This document shows, piece after piece, positions 23,503 through 35,552 of a stretch of 64,000 bases of DNA. Location: positions 16,641,198 through 16,705,197 of the forward strand of contig NC_030856.1 in NCBI RefSeq assembly GCF_000208745.1. Direction: 5' to 3'. Below the pieces are notes generated by a model. The model was not told where the DNA came from. It ran no database searches and saw only the letters and a program-made list of their open reading frames with translations. Position 1 is the stretch's first letter, and every line of letters begins with the position of its first letter. The DNA comes from Theobroma cacao. Taxonomy: Eukaryota > Streptophyta > Magnoliopsida > Malvales > Malvaceae. Position numbers and translations under genes: made by a program.

Positions 23503-25449
23503 TGTAACACCCTGTACTTTGATATGTTGGCTAATAAGGCTTATCGAATGCCAATTAAGATTAATTAGAGTGTTTAAAAGTGATGAAGGGTGAAAGGCAT
23601 AGTTTGAAATGAAATATTTTGCACGGGAAACAATAGTAATTAAATAATAATATTTTTATTAAGAATGAATTAATGATATAAAAAGTGATTAGGTAGTGAA
23701 TCGGGGCATAATAAGACATTTTGGGTGCCAACGAGACAAGTGAGAAATTTTAAAATAAAATAATATTAAAATATTAATATTTTATTCAGTGTCGAAATTT
23801 TTCCATGAAGAAGGAGTATATGGTCAATCTAAGTGGGGGAGAAGAAGAACGAGGAAATTTTAGAAAAATATGAGGTTAATGGGACTCGCTTGTCTTTATT
23901 AAATAAAGTTGTCACGGGTAAGTATATATTTAAATATTGTGATGATACCACGTTGAAGCATAAACTTGATATTTTATTGATAAAAGTGTTAAGGAAGAAA
24001 AATGGAAAGAAATTAGAATTAAAAGATTGTGGGAGGATACAATTAAAAAGGGTGAGAACCTTCTAGGGTAAAATGGTAATTTTACCATTAGTGGTCAAAG
24101 CTTCCTTCATTCTTATCCCATGGTTGGTTCTTATCTTTAGCCAAAAGATATTTTCTCCTCCACCTTCATGCTCCCAACGCCATTTTCACCCACCCAACGC
24201 CATTTTCAAGCTTCCATGCCATTTCACCTTGCCACCATGCATTTGAAAGGAAAAATAGAGAGAATTGGCTAAGGAAAGAAATGAGAGAAAAGTGAGAGGC
24301 TTGGGTAGTGAGTTATTCAAGAGTAATTGAAGAAATATCAAGTGGGTCTCAGGATTCAAGAAACATAAGGTAAGGATTTTTGTGTTTTAAGCTCATGGTT
24401 GGTTAAATCTTCGGAGAAATAATGTGTGAACCATTTTGTGGTAGCTATGGTGGCCATGGGTGTGAGGAAATTATGAATTTTGTTGGGTCAAATTTGAGCT
24501 AAAACCAAGTGGTAAGCTTAATTCTACAATTTGAAGCATATGATTGGTTTAATATGGTGAGAATGATTGTGAGCAATATGTAGGGTTATCGTGATGTCCT
24601 GGGTATGGATGAAAGGCAATTATATTAATTGTAAGCTTGGAAACAATTGAGTGAAAGTGAGGATGATTGTTGCTGCCATATATGCGGATTATGTGTGGAA
24701 ATATAAGACGAATTTGAATGAAAATGGTTAAAAAAGGTTAATATGGGTGCTACAGTCATAACGAAGTTGCCGATAATTATAATTTAAAGAATTACGCAAG
24801 TAAAGGATAAAGGCAACTATGGTAAAAATGTGTCAAGATATAAGTTAGTTGAATAAGGATTCATGATTGTTGCTAGGAAGTGCAAAAGTAAAGATAGTAG
24901 ACTATGGTGGCATGCTTGAGGAAATAACGAGCGATTGGCAAGTAGAAATAGCTAGATACGGCTCTGAACTAATAGCGATGTAATATCCCGCTATCGTAAG
25001 GTGAGTGAACTTGCATTAAAATGTTTTGGGATAAATGCATATGTGTTTAATTGAATCACCTGAAATGTTTTATCGAACTTTTCTTTAAAACGTGCATAGG
25101 AACAAGCCCTTGATGAAATGTTTTTATGTGGTAAAATATGTGATATAATGAAACCATGTGTTCCTATATTATGTGGGTATGTGTGTTATGCTTTGAGTGA
25201 TAATGCTGTATAATAGCTATAACCGTGCATGTGCGGTGTGGGAGTGCACGTGACGGTGCCGGTGGTGTGTTGTGCGGGAGTGCACATGCTGGTAATGATG
25301 TGGGCAAGAGTGCGTGTGATGATATTGAAATGTGCGTGTAGGGAGTGCACATGATGATATTGAAATGTGTGTGTAGGAAGTGCACATGATGATATTGCCT
25401 TGTGCGTGTAAGGAGTACACATGAGCAGAGTAAGGCGGCGGTGGTGTAC

Positions 25450-25483
<34 letters not shown>

Positions 25484-26168
25484 GCTATAGACAAGTTTTG
25501 AAAATAAAAAATGTGATTGTACTATATGCTATAGAATGTTGTTCCGCTATAGCAAGATTCTCTCTGCTATGCTTACCTTGCTTGAATTTCCTAAATGTTT
25601 TAAAATGAGTTGAAAAACAACACGACATCGAGTTTTGTTGATAATATATAAAATTGCATTGTTTTTACACAAGTGCATCACGTGTTCAAAAAGTTCTCCA
25701 TATCGTTTGCTTATTCCTTTCTTATGTTTACTCGCTAGGTTTATACTCACTCTTTTTAACTTCATGGTTTCAGATTTGGAGGTAGTTGGGACCTAGATTG
25801 AAGTGTCCATTTGTATTCTTCATTTGATAGGTACCATGGTATCCTGTAGCGGCACCCACACCCAAAGTCACTCCACTGATAGTCAAGGTCTTTTGTTAGT
25901 GTGTATATTTACTGAAATGTAAATTATGAGATTGTTTTGCACTTTGTATGTTGATTGATTACCCCTATCGGTTGGGTTTGAAGAATGATAACCCTATGTT
26001 GGGGATGTTATATATATATATACTTGGTTCTCACTGTTTAATTTTGAAAAAACATTCATTAGAAATTTTGAGTAATAGATCTTAAAGAAAGAGAGGCTTG
26101 CTTGGATCTGGTGGGCTATGCCTATTAGGCTCTTGCATCGGTCATGGCCCTAGAATTGGGTTGTGAGA
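23503..26168 (+). repeat. Solo LTR, family B relative, plus orientation
   Basis: It starts TGTAACACCCTGTACTTTGA and ends TTGTGAGA (CA mutated to GA), flanked by TACAT (23498-23502) and TACAG (26169-26173), one mismatch. Removing it rejoins the Athila RNase H frame as CDASDQLQGTVLG. The first 320 bp match the start of 28902-32804 read in reverse. It holds a GTGCACATGATGATATTG minisatellite and a TA run. The ORF at 23833-24066 is not recognisable. Confidence 0.87.
25299..25420. repeat. Minisatellite, 35-bp unit, in the solo LTR
   Basis: Three to four copies of GTGCGTGTAGGGAGTGCACA followed by TGATGATATTGAAAT, with looser copies back to about 25225. It accounts for the overlapping ORFs with repeated HVHFLHTH-like text on the minus strand. 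A TA run follows at 25455-25482. Confidence 0.9.
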
Positions 26169-26480
26169 TACAGGTACAGTGTTAGGGTAGATAAAAGATA
26201 AAATTTTTCATTCTATATATTATGCAAGTAAAACCTTGAGTGAAACTTAGATGCACTACACCACCACCGAGAAAAAATTATTAGTTGTTGTGTATGCATT
26301 TTACAAGTTTCGTACATACTTGATTGGCACTAAAGTTATTGTTGATACTAACCACTCTGCAACTAGGTATTTGATTTCTAAAAAGGATGCCAAGCCAAGG
26401 TTAATAAGATGGATTCTATTGCTACAAGAATTTGATTTGATAATTTAAGATAGAAAAGGTTCAAAAAATTAAGTAATAGA
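26169..26480 (+). pseudogene. Athila RNase H, second part
   Basis: It continues from 23502 after the solo LTR: GTVLG, stop, IKDKIFHSIYYASKTLSE, stop, [40 protein letters not shown] and LLQEFDLII. This is the classical gypsy RNase H (YAS..L...Q..Y..TEKE.LA.V..L.K...YL). The catalytic Asp (CDASD) lies before the insertion and the Glu (TTTEKK) after it. Two in-frame stops confirm it is inactive. Confidence 0.88.
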
Positions 26481-26639
26481 CCATTTGGGAAGGTTAGAGC
26501 ATGATAACCAAGGTAAGGACTTCATTTTGGTCAACGAAACTTTGCCGGATGAACAATTGTTACATGTTGGTCAAAAGAATTTACCATGTTATGCTGACTA
26601 TGTCAATTTCATCGTAAGTAAGTTTCTCCCTCCAAATTT

Positions 26640-27835
26640 AACTTCTTAGCAGAAAAAGAAATTTCTACGTGATGTTAAATTATATATGTGGGATGAACCA
26701 TTTTTGTTTAAGCAATGTGCTGACAAAATGATAAGAAGTTGCATTCCAGATGAGGAAGTTGAAAGTTTGTTGAAACATTGTCACTCGTTAAAATATGAGG
26801 GCCATTTTGGAGGAAATAGAGAAGTAGTCAAATTTCTTCAATCAGGTTTATATTGGCCAGCACTGTTCAAGGATGCTCATAAGGCTGTTTTGCATTGTGA
26901 TAGATGCCAAAGAGTGGGGAACATTTTCAGATGACATGAGATGTCGTTCGACAACAATTTTGAAGTAAAAATTTTCAATGTTCAAGGAATTGATTTCATG
27001 GGACCATTTATATCCTCATTCAATAATCATTACATTTTGGTGGCTACTGACTATATGTCAACGTGGGTGGAAGCCTCATCTCTACCTAAAACTGATGCTA
27101 AGGTGCTGATGAAATTTTTGAAGAAGAGCATCTTCATTAGATTCAGTACACTAAGAGCTATTGTGAGTGATAAAAAGAGTCACTTGTGTAATAAGTATTT
27201 TATAGCATTACTCACTAAGTATGGAGTGACACATAAGGCTGCCACGGCCTATCACCCTAATGCAAATGGACAAGTTGAATTGTCAAACTAAGAAATCAAG
27301 AGAATTTTAGAGAAAGTGGTATCACCATCAAGGCATGATTAGGCCAGATGACTTAATGATGCATTACGGGCGTAGAGGACTGCTTATAAAACTCCGATAG
27401 GTATGTCCCATATCAATTGGTTATTTTGAAAAACGTGTCACCTCCTAGTTAAATTAGAGCACAGTGCATTTTGGGCCATCAAGAAATTAAATTTTGATTT
27501 GGAGGCAATGGGTGAGAAACATTTGCTTCAATTAAATGAGATAGATGAAATTCCATTAGATGCTTATGAAAATGCCAAATTATACATGGAAAAGACGAAG
27601 CGATGGCATTATCAAAGGATTGTTGAGCAGTATTTCAAGCCAGGCCTGTATGTGTTATAGTTCAATTCATGATTAAACCTATTCTAGGCAATTTCAAACG
27701 AAGATGGTCCAGATCTTTAATTGTATCCAAGGTGTTTCCCCATGGAGCAGTAGAAATAGTAGATAGGTCAACAAATGAGACATTTAAGGTGAATGGGCAA
27801 CAATTGAAGCACTACTAGGGAGGAAATATTAATTG
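26640..27835 (+). pseudogene. Athila integrase, broken
   Basis: The zinc-binding domain (26686-26934) shows HCHSLKYEGHFGGNR and LHCDRCQRVG. After a stop the core (26941-27291) has GIDFMGPF (first Asp), VATDYMSTWVEA, VSDKKSH (second Asp; SDRGTH expected) and TAYHPNANGQVELSN (Glu). The C-terminal part follows with NFDLEAMGEKHLLQLNEIDE, LDAYENAKLYMEKTKRWH and, out of frame, TFKVNGQQLKHY before the terminal TAG near 27815. The arrangement and the C-terminal words are characteristic of Athila integrase. Several stops are present. Confidence 0.9.
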
Positions 27836-28901
27836 TCAACAATCTTCCATCTATCTCTCCTATCTTAAATAAGCTTAAAAGAGTGCAACTAATGACTATA
27901 AAGGAAGTGCTTCCTAGCAGGCAACCCAAGTTTCTCAGCCTAGTTTACTTTAGTATTTTTTTTTTAGTTTTAGTAATTTACAATCTTTTTGCTTATCATT
28001 TGATGTTTCCTTTCTATTCTATGTTTAAATTTGCAGCTCTTAGAGATACAATAGAGTAAAGTGATAATCAAAAAAAAAAAAAAGAAAGCCACGACCCTCA
28101 CATTCTGAGTCGTGGCTATGAAAGCAGGTAACATACTATTCATAAACAGAATGGTTAAGTGTCGCGGCCCTCACTACTCAGAGTCGCAAAGCTAGCAATG
28201 AAGAAAAAAATGTCCAAAATAGAATGGTTGAGAGCCCCTACCTTCACATTAAGAGTTCAGGCATTGGAATAAGGAATTAAGTTTGCTAGAAATAGAAAGC
28301 TTGAGCGTCACGACATTGAAACCTGAAGCTTAATGCTTTGAGTGCAAACAAAATGAGAGCTATGGTGTTGGGTTGAAGGCTAACACCAACCTTGTTTAAA
28401 ACATGTTTTTCATCATTCCTTTTTCATTCTCCAGTCACCTATGCATTTAACCTAAGCTCCCAAAAACTCCTGCTTCCTTAGTTTTTGCCTCCATAATACT
28501 CACCCACTTGTGCTTTCAAGTTGTAAGTGTGTGCAGTCATCTTATTCACCAACTCATTCACCATTCCTTATTTTTCCATATATTCAATCAAGTAAGTGTT
28601 TTCTTCAACAATTTTCATTTGTTTTGAGAAATTTTTTTATAGTAATTGCCTTTGCTAGATTCCATAGATTTTACATATTGAATGGGTAATTTATATGTGG
28701 TTGATGACAGGAATGAAGATTTGCTTCTTGATTATGCTTTGGGTGGGGTGAATTGTTGTTTAATTGATAATGATTATAGTGAAATTATTGTTGATTATGG
28801 GTTGGATTCATAGAATTTTGTGTGCTTGATAATGCATATGTTGAAAGTCTTGTTGCTTATGGTGTGAGTTGGCAGAAATTTGCTTGGTGGATGATGGGCA
28901 T
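27836..28901 (+). other. Athila linker between pol and the 3' ORF
   Basis: Non-coding. It includes GAAGTGCTTCCTAGCAGGCA, a phrase common after Athila pol, a poly-A run near 28070, and three related inverted-repeat blocks at 28087-28117, 28159-28188 and 28228-28262. The first has perfect 9-bp arms (AGCCACGAC / GTCGTGGCT). Pyrimidine-rich sequence follows to 28600. No gene was recognised. Confidence 0.6.
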
Positions 28902-31900
28902 TGTAACGACCACTCCTCGATTGCTATCGACGTCCAAGACTTTCGGGAGAACCCGTCAAGTTCTGAACAAGCCTTACTAGAAATTCTCATTAATTCACTA
29001 TACTTGTTCACCAAACTATGTTATGGCTTTAGATCGTATAACTCCTATGACATGATTTGAACAATAGACATAAGAAATCAACTTGACCTTTATTCCATAT
29101 AACTGGGAGTAAATACATCATAGTCTAAAACTCCCAATTGAATATTTATATTAAGTTCAGTATCCATTTACAAAAATAAAAAACATTACAATGACTTGAC
29201 CTCTAGCAGTAGAGCGACACGAAATAAGATGATATGAGATGCCTTTACCTATCTGTGGTGGTCAATGATCGTCGATGTATGCTCGCTAGGCTGATCACTA
29301 TTTGCAAAAGGGAAATATGGGGGTGAGTCTCATAGACTCAGTGATCATTGACTCCGTTAGTAGGGCGTAGATGGGAAACAAGCATAAAGCAGACAAATTT
29401 GAATAGTAAAATTAGAATAAAAATGATAATCTTACAAAACCAATCACAAAGAGGGTATTTGTGCCCTGTAAAAGTGATGCTGTAAAATCATAATACAATA
29501 TCTTTCGTGGGAACACAATGCTGAAAACAAGCATAGCAAAATAAAACTTTCAGTCATTGAAATCATCTCTTTTTATTAAAAACAAACAACCGTATAAAAG
29601 TACACATGCTCCCAAAATGAGTGGTATGTCAAAAATAATCATGTACGACCATGTGTATCAACTCAAAATCAACTTATAAAGCACTGAAAGCTTGCAAGTA
29701 ATAAAGGAGTTGCAGAAAAACATTAACTCTCCACCATGCAAAAGAGTACGAGTTCTAAAAACTCTCAAGGCTCTCGAGTAAGTAATCATTATAACCAACA
29801 CGTGGACCCACTTCCACGTATAATCACAAACCATGGCCCCAACCATGTCTAACAACCCATCAGTGACCCAAAGGTTCTCTGGTTATAGCTCACTTGTACA
29901 CAAGGGTCACACTATCCTGATGTGACATTCGACCAACTCTTTACACTCTGGATTTGTCAAAACTGTTTTCAAAAGTAAATCAAGTTTTTTGAGGATTTTC
30001 CTTTAAATCGTTTGAAATCAAGGTTCAATAACCCTTCAGCTTGCTTTTCACATTAAATGGCATGGTGTAAACATTAGTATAAGAGTCAAACTACAACTGG
30101 TTCTCAAAAATTTTAATTTTAGACCATTTAATGAATGCATATAACTATGTATGTCACACAAAAATACGAGGCACGGAGTTTTGATGTAAAATAATGCAGA
30201 AAGGCTTGTTTCCCGATTTTTAAAACTCTTTACATACGTATATATATATTCTACACAAACAATTTCCAAATCACTTACATCCACAATTTCCTATGGTTTC
30301 CACTAGCTCCTACTATCCACAATTGCAATTAAGAAAACTGGAAACATTTGTTAACATAAATCCATATATAGTGTGGAGATTTTGAAATAGACACTCCTTA
30401 CTCACCGTACAATGGCGAGATATCACTTTGCCACTTATCTGGTTATGTTTCCTCCTTTAGTTAACTGCCACGATATTCTTTTCCACTTGCACACTTCCTA
30501 GCAATAAGCGAAGCTTAATATACTTAGTGTTCATCATTCCCATTTATCTTTCTTCTTTAAGCATCAATCATCATTTTAATAACTTACATCTTGCTAGAAT
30601 CACCATTCTTTCTCACTTAACCTTGCATATTCATATACATCTTGACACATTTTTACTAAAGGTATTCTTATCTTTTGCTTGCGTAATTCTTTATATTATA
30701 TGCACCGGAAACTTATTATTTTCATACTATTATTCATGCATACGATAACAACTGTAAATCTAATTTCACCAAGCATTTTCTAAGCTTATATGCACCACTA
30801 TTTACATTTACATGCTGCCACCATGCACCACATCAATGCTCATTAATGCGCACCAACATTTTTAATCTTTTAAGCCTTTTACAACAACACATGTCCGCAC
30901 ATTTCATTTTTCCAAGCTTTCAACTAACATAATTGCTTTCTAACCGTACCCAAGGCATCACATAAACACTACACATTGCATGCCTTACCTTTGTTATGGA
31001 TTTAACCTTGCATGCAACCTCATTGGTCTTCCAAGCTGCCAACATTTTGCACAATTATTTCTTCACAATATTTAACTAACCGTAGGCCTTAAATTATAAT
31101 ATTATGCTTACCATTTCTTATCCACTTTGAGTCCGTCATGCACCCACGGGTTTGATGGCTTGCATGTCACCAAATCTTCTCCAATCAAGTCAATTTTTGC
31201 TACCACAAGACATTTCTCTTAGTCACTAACTCATCTTCAAAGATTACTCAAGCTAAAACCAAAATCCTTACCTTATCTTTCTTATTTCTTGAAACCGAGC
31301 TCTACAACTTCATCAACCCTCCGTGGCTTCTTTCTTGTGTATTTAAGACTCCTTGGGTGATGAATTAGCACAAATCTACAAGATGAGGGAGGAAACCTCA
31401 CAGTTCCTCTTGATTTTGTGCAAAACCGAGCCTTCCCTTTCTTTCTCTCTTTTCTTTCTTTTTTTTCTTCTTCTCGGGTGGAACCTTTCAAGCTTCATTT
31501 CCTTTCTTTTCTTCTCTAAATGCCTGGCCCTCAAGTCTCACCAAAGCCCTCTTCACATTTCTCCTTCACTCTTGCAACTTAATATTTATATTGTCGCCCA
31601 TTGGAACCAATCACATTTCATGGACAAATTTTCCTTTGTTTTCATTTGGCCACCCTCACGAGCCAATCAAAACACACATGCATTCTTATTCTTCTTATTT
31701 CATTTTGCCACTTTGCCATCCAATGGTGCTTCATGCACAAATTTCCTCCCTTGCCCATTGGCCCAAAATCCATCCTCATTCTCTCTCCATCTGCCACCTC
31801 ACTCTCTCATTCTTTTTTTCTTCATTTCTTTATTCCTGCACCACCTTATTCCTCCAATCACATTTCATGCACAAACTTTACATTATATTTTATTTGATCA

Positions 31901-32804
31901 TTCATTAAATTATTTAAGTCACATGCACCACACATCTTTCTTTCCTTATTGGCCACCTAATGAACCAATCTCATTACATGCAGATAGATTTAGTCTTATT
32001 CTTCCTTTTACTATGTATGGTGGGGTTCCCCGCATGTTCCCCACTAACTTCCTCCTTTTTGCATGCTACAGTTTGCATGTAATAGTGAATTTACATGCAC
32101 CTCTCATTATCCCACATAATCTAACTTTCCTTAGTTAGTTAATTTCCATTTAGCTTCAAATGTTGCAATTGCACACAAGTCCTCAACTTTTCCTTATTTA
32201 CCATTCGACCCTCCGTACTTTTCATCCTTTACAATTCGGTCCTTCAATCCTTTCTTTTAATTCCAATTTCCTTTTATCTTTCTTCCTTTGCACAAGTACA
32301 AATAAAATATCAAATTTGCACTCCACCAATATATCACCATAATATTTAAATATTTACTTACCCGCTCTTACTTCATTAAATAAAGGCACGTGGGCCTCGC
32401 TTATGTCATTTTTCCTCAAAATTCATTCTTACTTCTTCTCCCTCACTTATATTAACCATATACTCCTCCTTTCTGACTTATTTCTACAACAAATAAAATA
32501 TTAATATTTTAATAGTATTTTATTAATAAAATAATATTTTATTCCAAAATTTTTCACTTGTCTCCTCGAGTTTCAAAGTGCTTCACTTTACCTTGATTCA
32601 CTTCCAAATCACCTTTTAACTTGCTAATTCATGCTCGATAAAATTATTATTATTTAATTATTATTTTCTTAGGTACAAAATATTTTATTTGAAAATATTC
32701 CTTTCGCCCATCACCACTCTTTCGCACTTAAATTTACGTTAATTGACCCTTCGTATTGTCGATAAGTTCACATTGTCTTCTATACGAGGGTACAGGGTGT
32801 TACA
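28902..32804 (-). repeat. Solo LTR, 3.9 kb, minus orientation, family B relative
   Basis: On the plus strand it starts TGTAACGACCACTCC and ends CAGGGTGTTACA, flanked by GGCAT (28897-28901) and AGCAT (32805-32809). In reverse it opens TGTAACACCCTGTAC, as does 23503-26168, and the two stay alignable for about 320 bp. No gag or pol was found inside. The pyrimidine-rich part at 31350-32350 gives long plus-strand ORFs without protein features. At 3903 bp it is long for a plant LTR; an insertion inside it was not excluded. Confidence 0.8.
31607..31990. repeat. Degenerate CCAATCACATTTCATG repeats inside the 3.9-kb LTR
   Basis: Related words CCAATCACATTTCATG(G/C)ACAA, CCAATGGTGCTTCATGCACAA, and CCAATCTCATTACATGCA begin at 31607, 31720, 31854 and 31965, a spacing of 111-134 bp. 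Confidence 0.6.
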
Positions 32805-33009
32805 AGCATGTAGCAATAATTGCAATTTTAGCTTAGGAAACAAATAGACTATGGCATTTTACACATGTGGTGATTTTGAAAATAATTTGTGTTGAAACAA
32901 ATTGGTTTGGTTTCTTTTACACACTTATTATATTTTAAGCTCAAATTCTTTTTAGATTTTGGAAATACTTAAACTCTTGTTATTTTGGTTGGATTTTATC
33001 TTGGTTGGT

Positions 33010-33463
33010 TTTTTGGCATTTCTATAGTAACGGCACCTACGTTTTCAAAACCAAGTTCAAGTGGCACGTTCAAAGGAATGAAGTTTGTCTCAGCTGATGC
33101 TTCAACAAGATATTATACTTCACTGGTTAACAAGGTGCCCATCCCTAAATGAGGTTTAAAAATTCCTCTAATCCATTATGAGGAGATATATCAGATGATT
33201 GAAGAATGACACTGGCAACGATTTTATGCCTAACCTGAAGCTACAGTTTTGCTAGTGGTAAGGAAGTTCTATTCAAATGTATTTAAGCATGTTGATGAGG
33301 TTGTTTTTGTCTATGGCAAATAGGCACCATTCCACATTTAAGCCATCAACGAATTCTTTGGAACTCCAAATCTTGAAAATGATGAATATGGGAAATATAT
33401 AAGGTATCATCAAGATTGTGATGCAATCATCTTGGAGCTTTGTGTTGCGATAGCCTAATGGAA
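33010..33463 (+). pseudogene. Athila 3' (env-like / plant-transposon-protein) ORF, part 1
   Basis: Readable text includes RFVSADASTRYYTSLVNK, a stop, HYEEIYQMIEE, RFYA, EATVLLVVRKFYSNVFKHVD, VVFVYGK, INEFFGTPNL and DAIILELCVAIA. This matches the repeated plant-genome protein annotated as putative plant transposon protein that follows pol in Athila elements (FY(A/S)N...(V)VRGK.V......IN..(F/Y)....). Its function is unknown; an envelope role has been proposed for Athila 3' ORFs but is unproven. At least four stops. The gag-only element interrupts it at 33464. Confidence 0.7.
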
Positions 33464-34641
33464 TGTTGGGATGAGCCCTGCAGCCAATTGAGATTGGTTA
33501 AGGCTTGATTCCAATCATGCAACAACATCATTCATGTTGAATAATTAAAGGTTTTCCTTCATCAATAAGACATCAATTATAACAAGTTATAAGTCTAATT
33601 GGATGAAGTCCATGAGATTAATATGCCTTGCAAGGGAACTGTAATGGGTTGCAGTTATGAGATCCTTATGCATCAAAGCGTAATCTCAAAATGTTCCTGG
33701 TCAATGTATCATTGAGATTGGATATCAATGATACTTAGAGACTGGTACATTCTATGTTTCTTACTTGAGGAGTAAGCAATCGATCTCATAGGTTGAAGTA
33801 TAGAGATACTTGGAACTAGAATTGAGGTGCTTGACTTGGAGAGCAAGTTTACTGAACATGACCTACCATGAGAAGTGCATTTGGTATTTCACTCAAGTGT
33901 CTATGCAATACTTCTCATGTGTCAGTTGTGTAAATACTCCCTAGACTTGAGACACCAGGTTATCTTATGTGTGGACCGCTATGCTTTGATTTCATCCCTA
34001 CGGGTGCCTAACCAAGGATGCCGAAACAGGATGCTTTTGGGTATAGCATGAAGCATGTGAAGGCAAATGAGTGGTCAAGATAGGAATCATCACCCCAAGT
34101 GATGCAGGGGACATATCCTAGTTGTTCTTGGTTGATATTAGCTTATTGAAGTCCTTGGCCAAGGCGAATTAAGGATTTTGAAATGAGTTTCATAAGTCTT
34201 TATAAAGCTGATGATCAAACTTTAAGAATGAATATGGAGATCAATAAGAGTAGACACTACACCATGCTTTTATCATTTCCGAGATATATGACGAGGGAAT
34301 GAATTACATTAAAAGGCTGATCACTGAAAGGTTGAGTCAAACCATCTTGACTCTTCTAATATTTGGGTGGCCATGATGGATTGCTAGATCCCAATCTTGG
34401 TCTATGAACTCTAGGTAGTTAACTTGATTAATGATAAATTTAAAGTAGTTTAAATTTATTTAATTCTAAGTTTAGCTTAAGAATTATATGTTGAGTTCAT
34501 TGCCAATATGTTAGAAGTCTAATGGGACACACACCTAAAATGAATGTTGAAAATAAAATGGGAGAGGTGATTAAGTTGGACTTAATCAAATTAGAAGTTA
34601 TGAACTTCTCAAGCACTTGATTAAAATTGTTTAATTAAGTT

Positions 34642-34895
34642 GTGTCTAATCAACTAAATTGTTTAATTTAATCATTGGGCCTAATTAATTAAATTCTTTA
34701 ATTAAGTTATTGGGCCTAATTAATTAAATTAAACAATTAAGTTTTTGGGCCTAATTGATTGAATTTGTTTAATTAAGTCATTAGGCCTAGTTGATTAAAA
34801 CTGTTTAATTAAATTGTTGGGCTTAATTAATTAAATTGTTTAATTAAGTTATTGGGCCTAATTGATTAAATTAGACAATTAAGTTAATTGGGCTT
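34642..34895. repeat. 35-36-bp tandem array in the 5' LTR
   Basis: GGGCCTAATTAATTAAATT, then a TTTAATTAAGTTATT-like part, recurs with GGGCC/GGGCT at 34677, 34712, 34747, 34783, 34819, 34855 and 34890. The 3' LTR has the same array at about 43435-43695. The units are rich in the palindrome TTAATTAA. Confidence 0.9.
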
Positions 34896-34984
34896 CTTAA
34901 GGACTTAATTAAATTATTTAATCAAATTATTGGATTAATTGGAAATTACAAAATAGTTTTATAATTAGGGTTTAAAATTAATCC

Positions 34985-34999
34985 AACGTATAAATACCT
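34985..34999 (+). promoter_or_regulatory. Possible LTR TATA box
   Basis: TATAAATACC lies about 545 bp before the LTR end, with a matching copy in the 3' LTR (near 43792, GGTATAAATACC). The position suits an LTR promoter with a long R-U5, but transcription is not shown. Confidence 0.45.
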
Positions 35000-35540
35000 T
35001 GCTATAGCCTGCAAACAAGAGTGTGGAAAACAGCTGAAAAAAAGAAAAGGTAGTGAACGGCACATTAGAAATTCTTTTGTCTTGCCATTCATTGTGTAAA
35101 GAAAAATAGTTTTTCATTCGCTTCATTTTTTGTGTGTTCAGCTCCATAGTTTTGTGTGGATTTTGAGTTTATGAAACTCATCTTTGCTATCACATTGTCA
35201 AGGCTTAGCACTCCTAATCCTTGCAAAAAGATTTTCTTATTCATTGGTGTGGATCACCATTAGAAGCTGCACAAGGATTCCTTGGGCAGCTTTGGTTTGC
35301 AACAACCGGGCTGAGGTGGTTGAGCTTTTTGAAGGCTGATTTGGTGGTTTAACAAAAGATTCATCAATCTTTGCTATTTAGGTAAAGTGATCTGATCATA
35401 TACTTTTATTTTTTAATTTAATTCTGTACTCAATATAGCATGAAAGAGATCCTATGAGGGTCAGGCGTAAATTTAATTTTTAAATTTATTTCTGTTGCGT
35501 TTTATTTGCATTTGATGCATGATTAGCCCTCACCCAACAG

Positions 35541-35552
35541 TGGCATCAGAGC
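35541..35552 (+). other. Primer-binding site (tRNA-iMet type)
   Basis: TGGCATCAGAGC follows the 5' LTR after one base, one substitution from TGGTATCAGAGC. Confidence 0.85.

Larger units (their letters stand above)
33464..35539 (+). repeat. TR-GAG element 5' LTR
   Basis: It begins TGTTGGGATGAGCCCTGCAG and ends CCTCACCCAACA, 2076 bp, nearly co-linear with the 3' LTR. It contains the 35-36-bp AT-rich array at about 34642-34895 and a 5'-UTR-like end with TATAAATACC at 34989. Confidence 0.92.

Noticed and set aside
25164..25494. Three overlapping minus-strand ORFs with repeated His-rich text
   Set aside because: Translations of the 35-bp minisatellite in three frames.
28087..28117. Bacterial-type terminator hairpin
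   Set aside because: Plant nuclear element; no U-tract logic applies and the motif recurs as part of a repeat series.
31353..32138. 261-aa plus-strand ORF and its frame neighbours
   Set aside because: They come from pyrimidine-rich LTR sequence that stays open by lacking stop codons in a CT-rich strand. No domain, and several frames are open at once.
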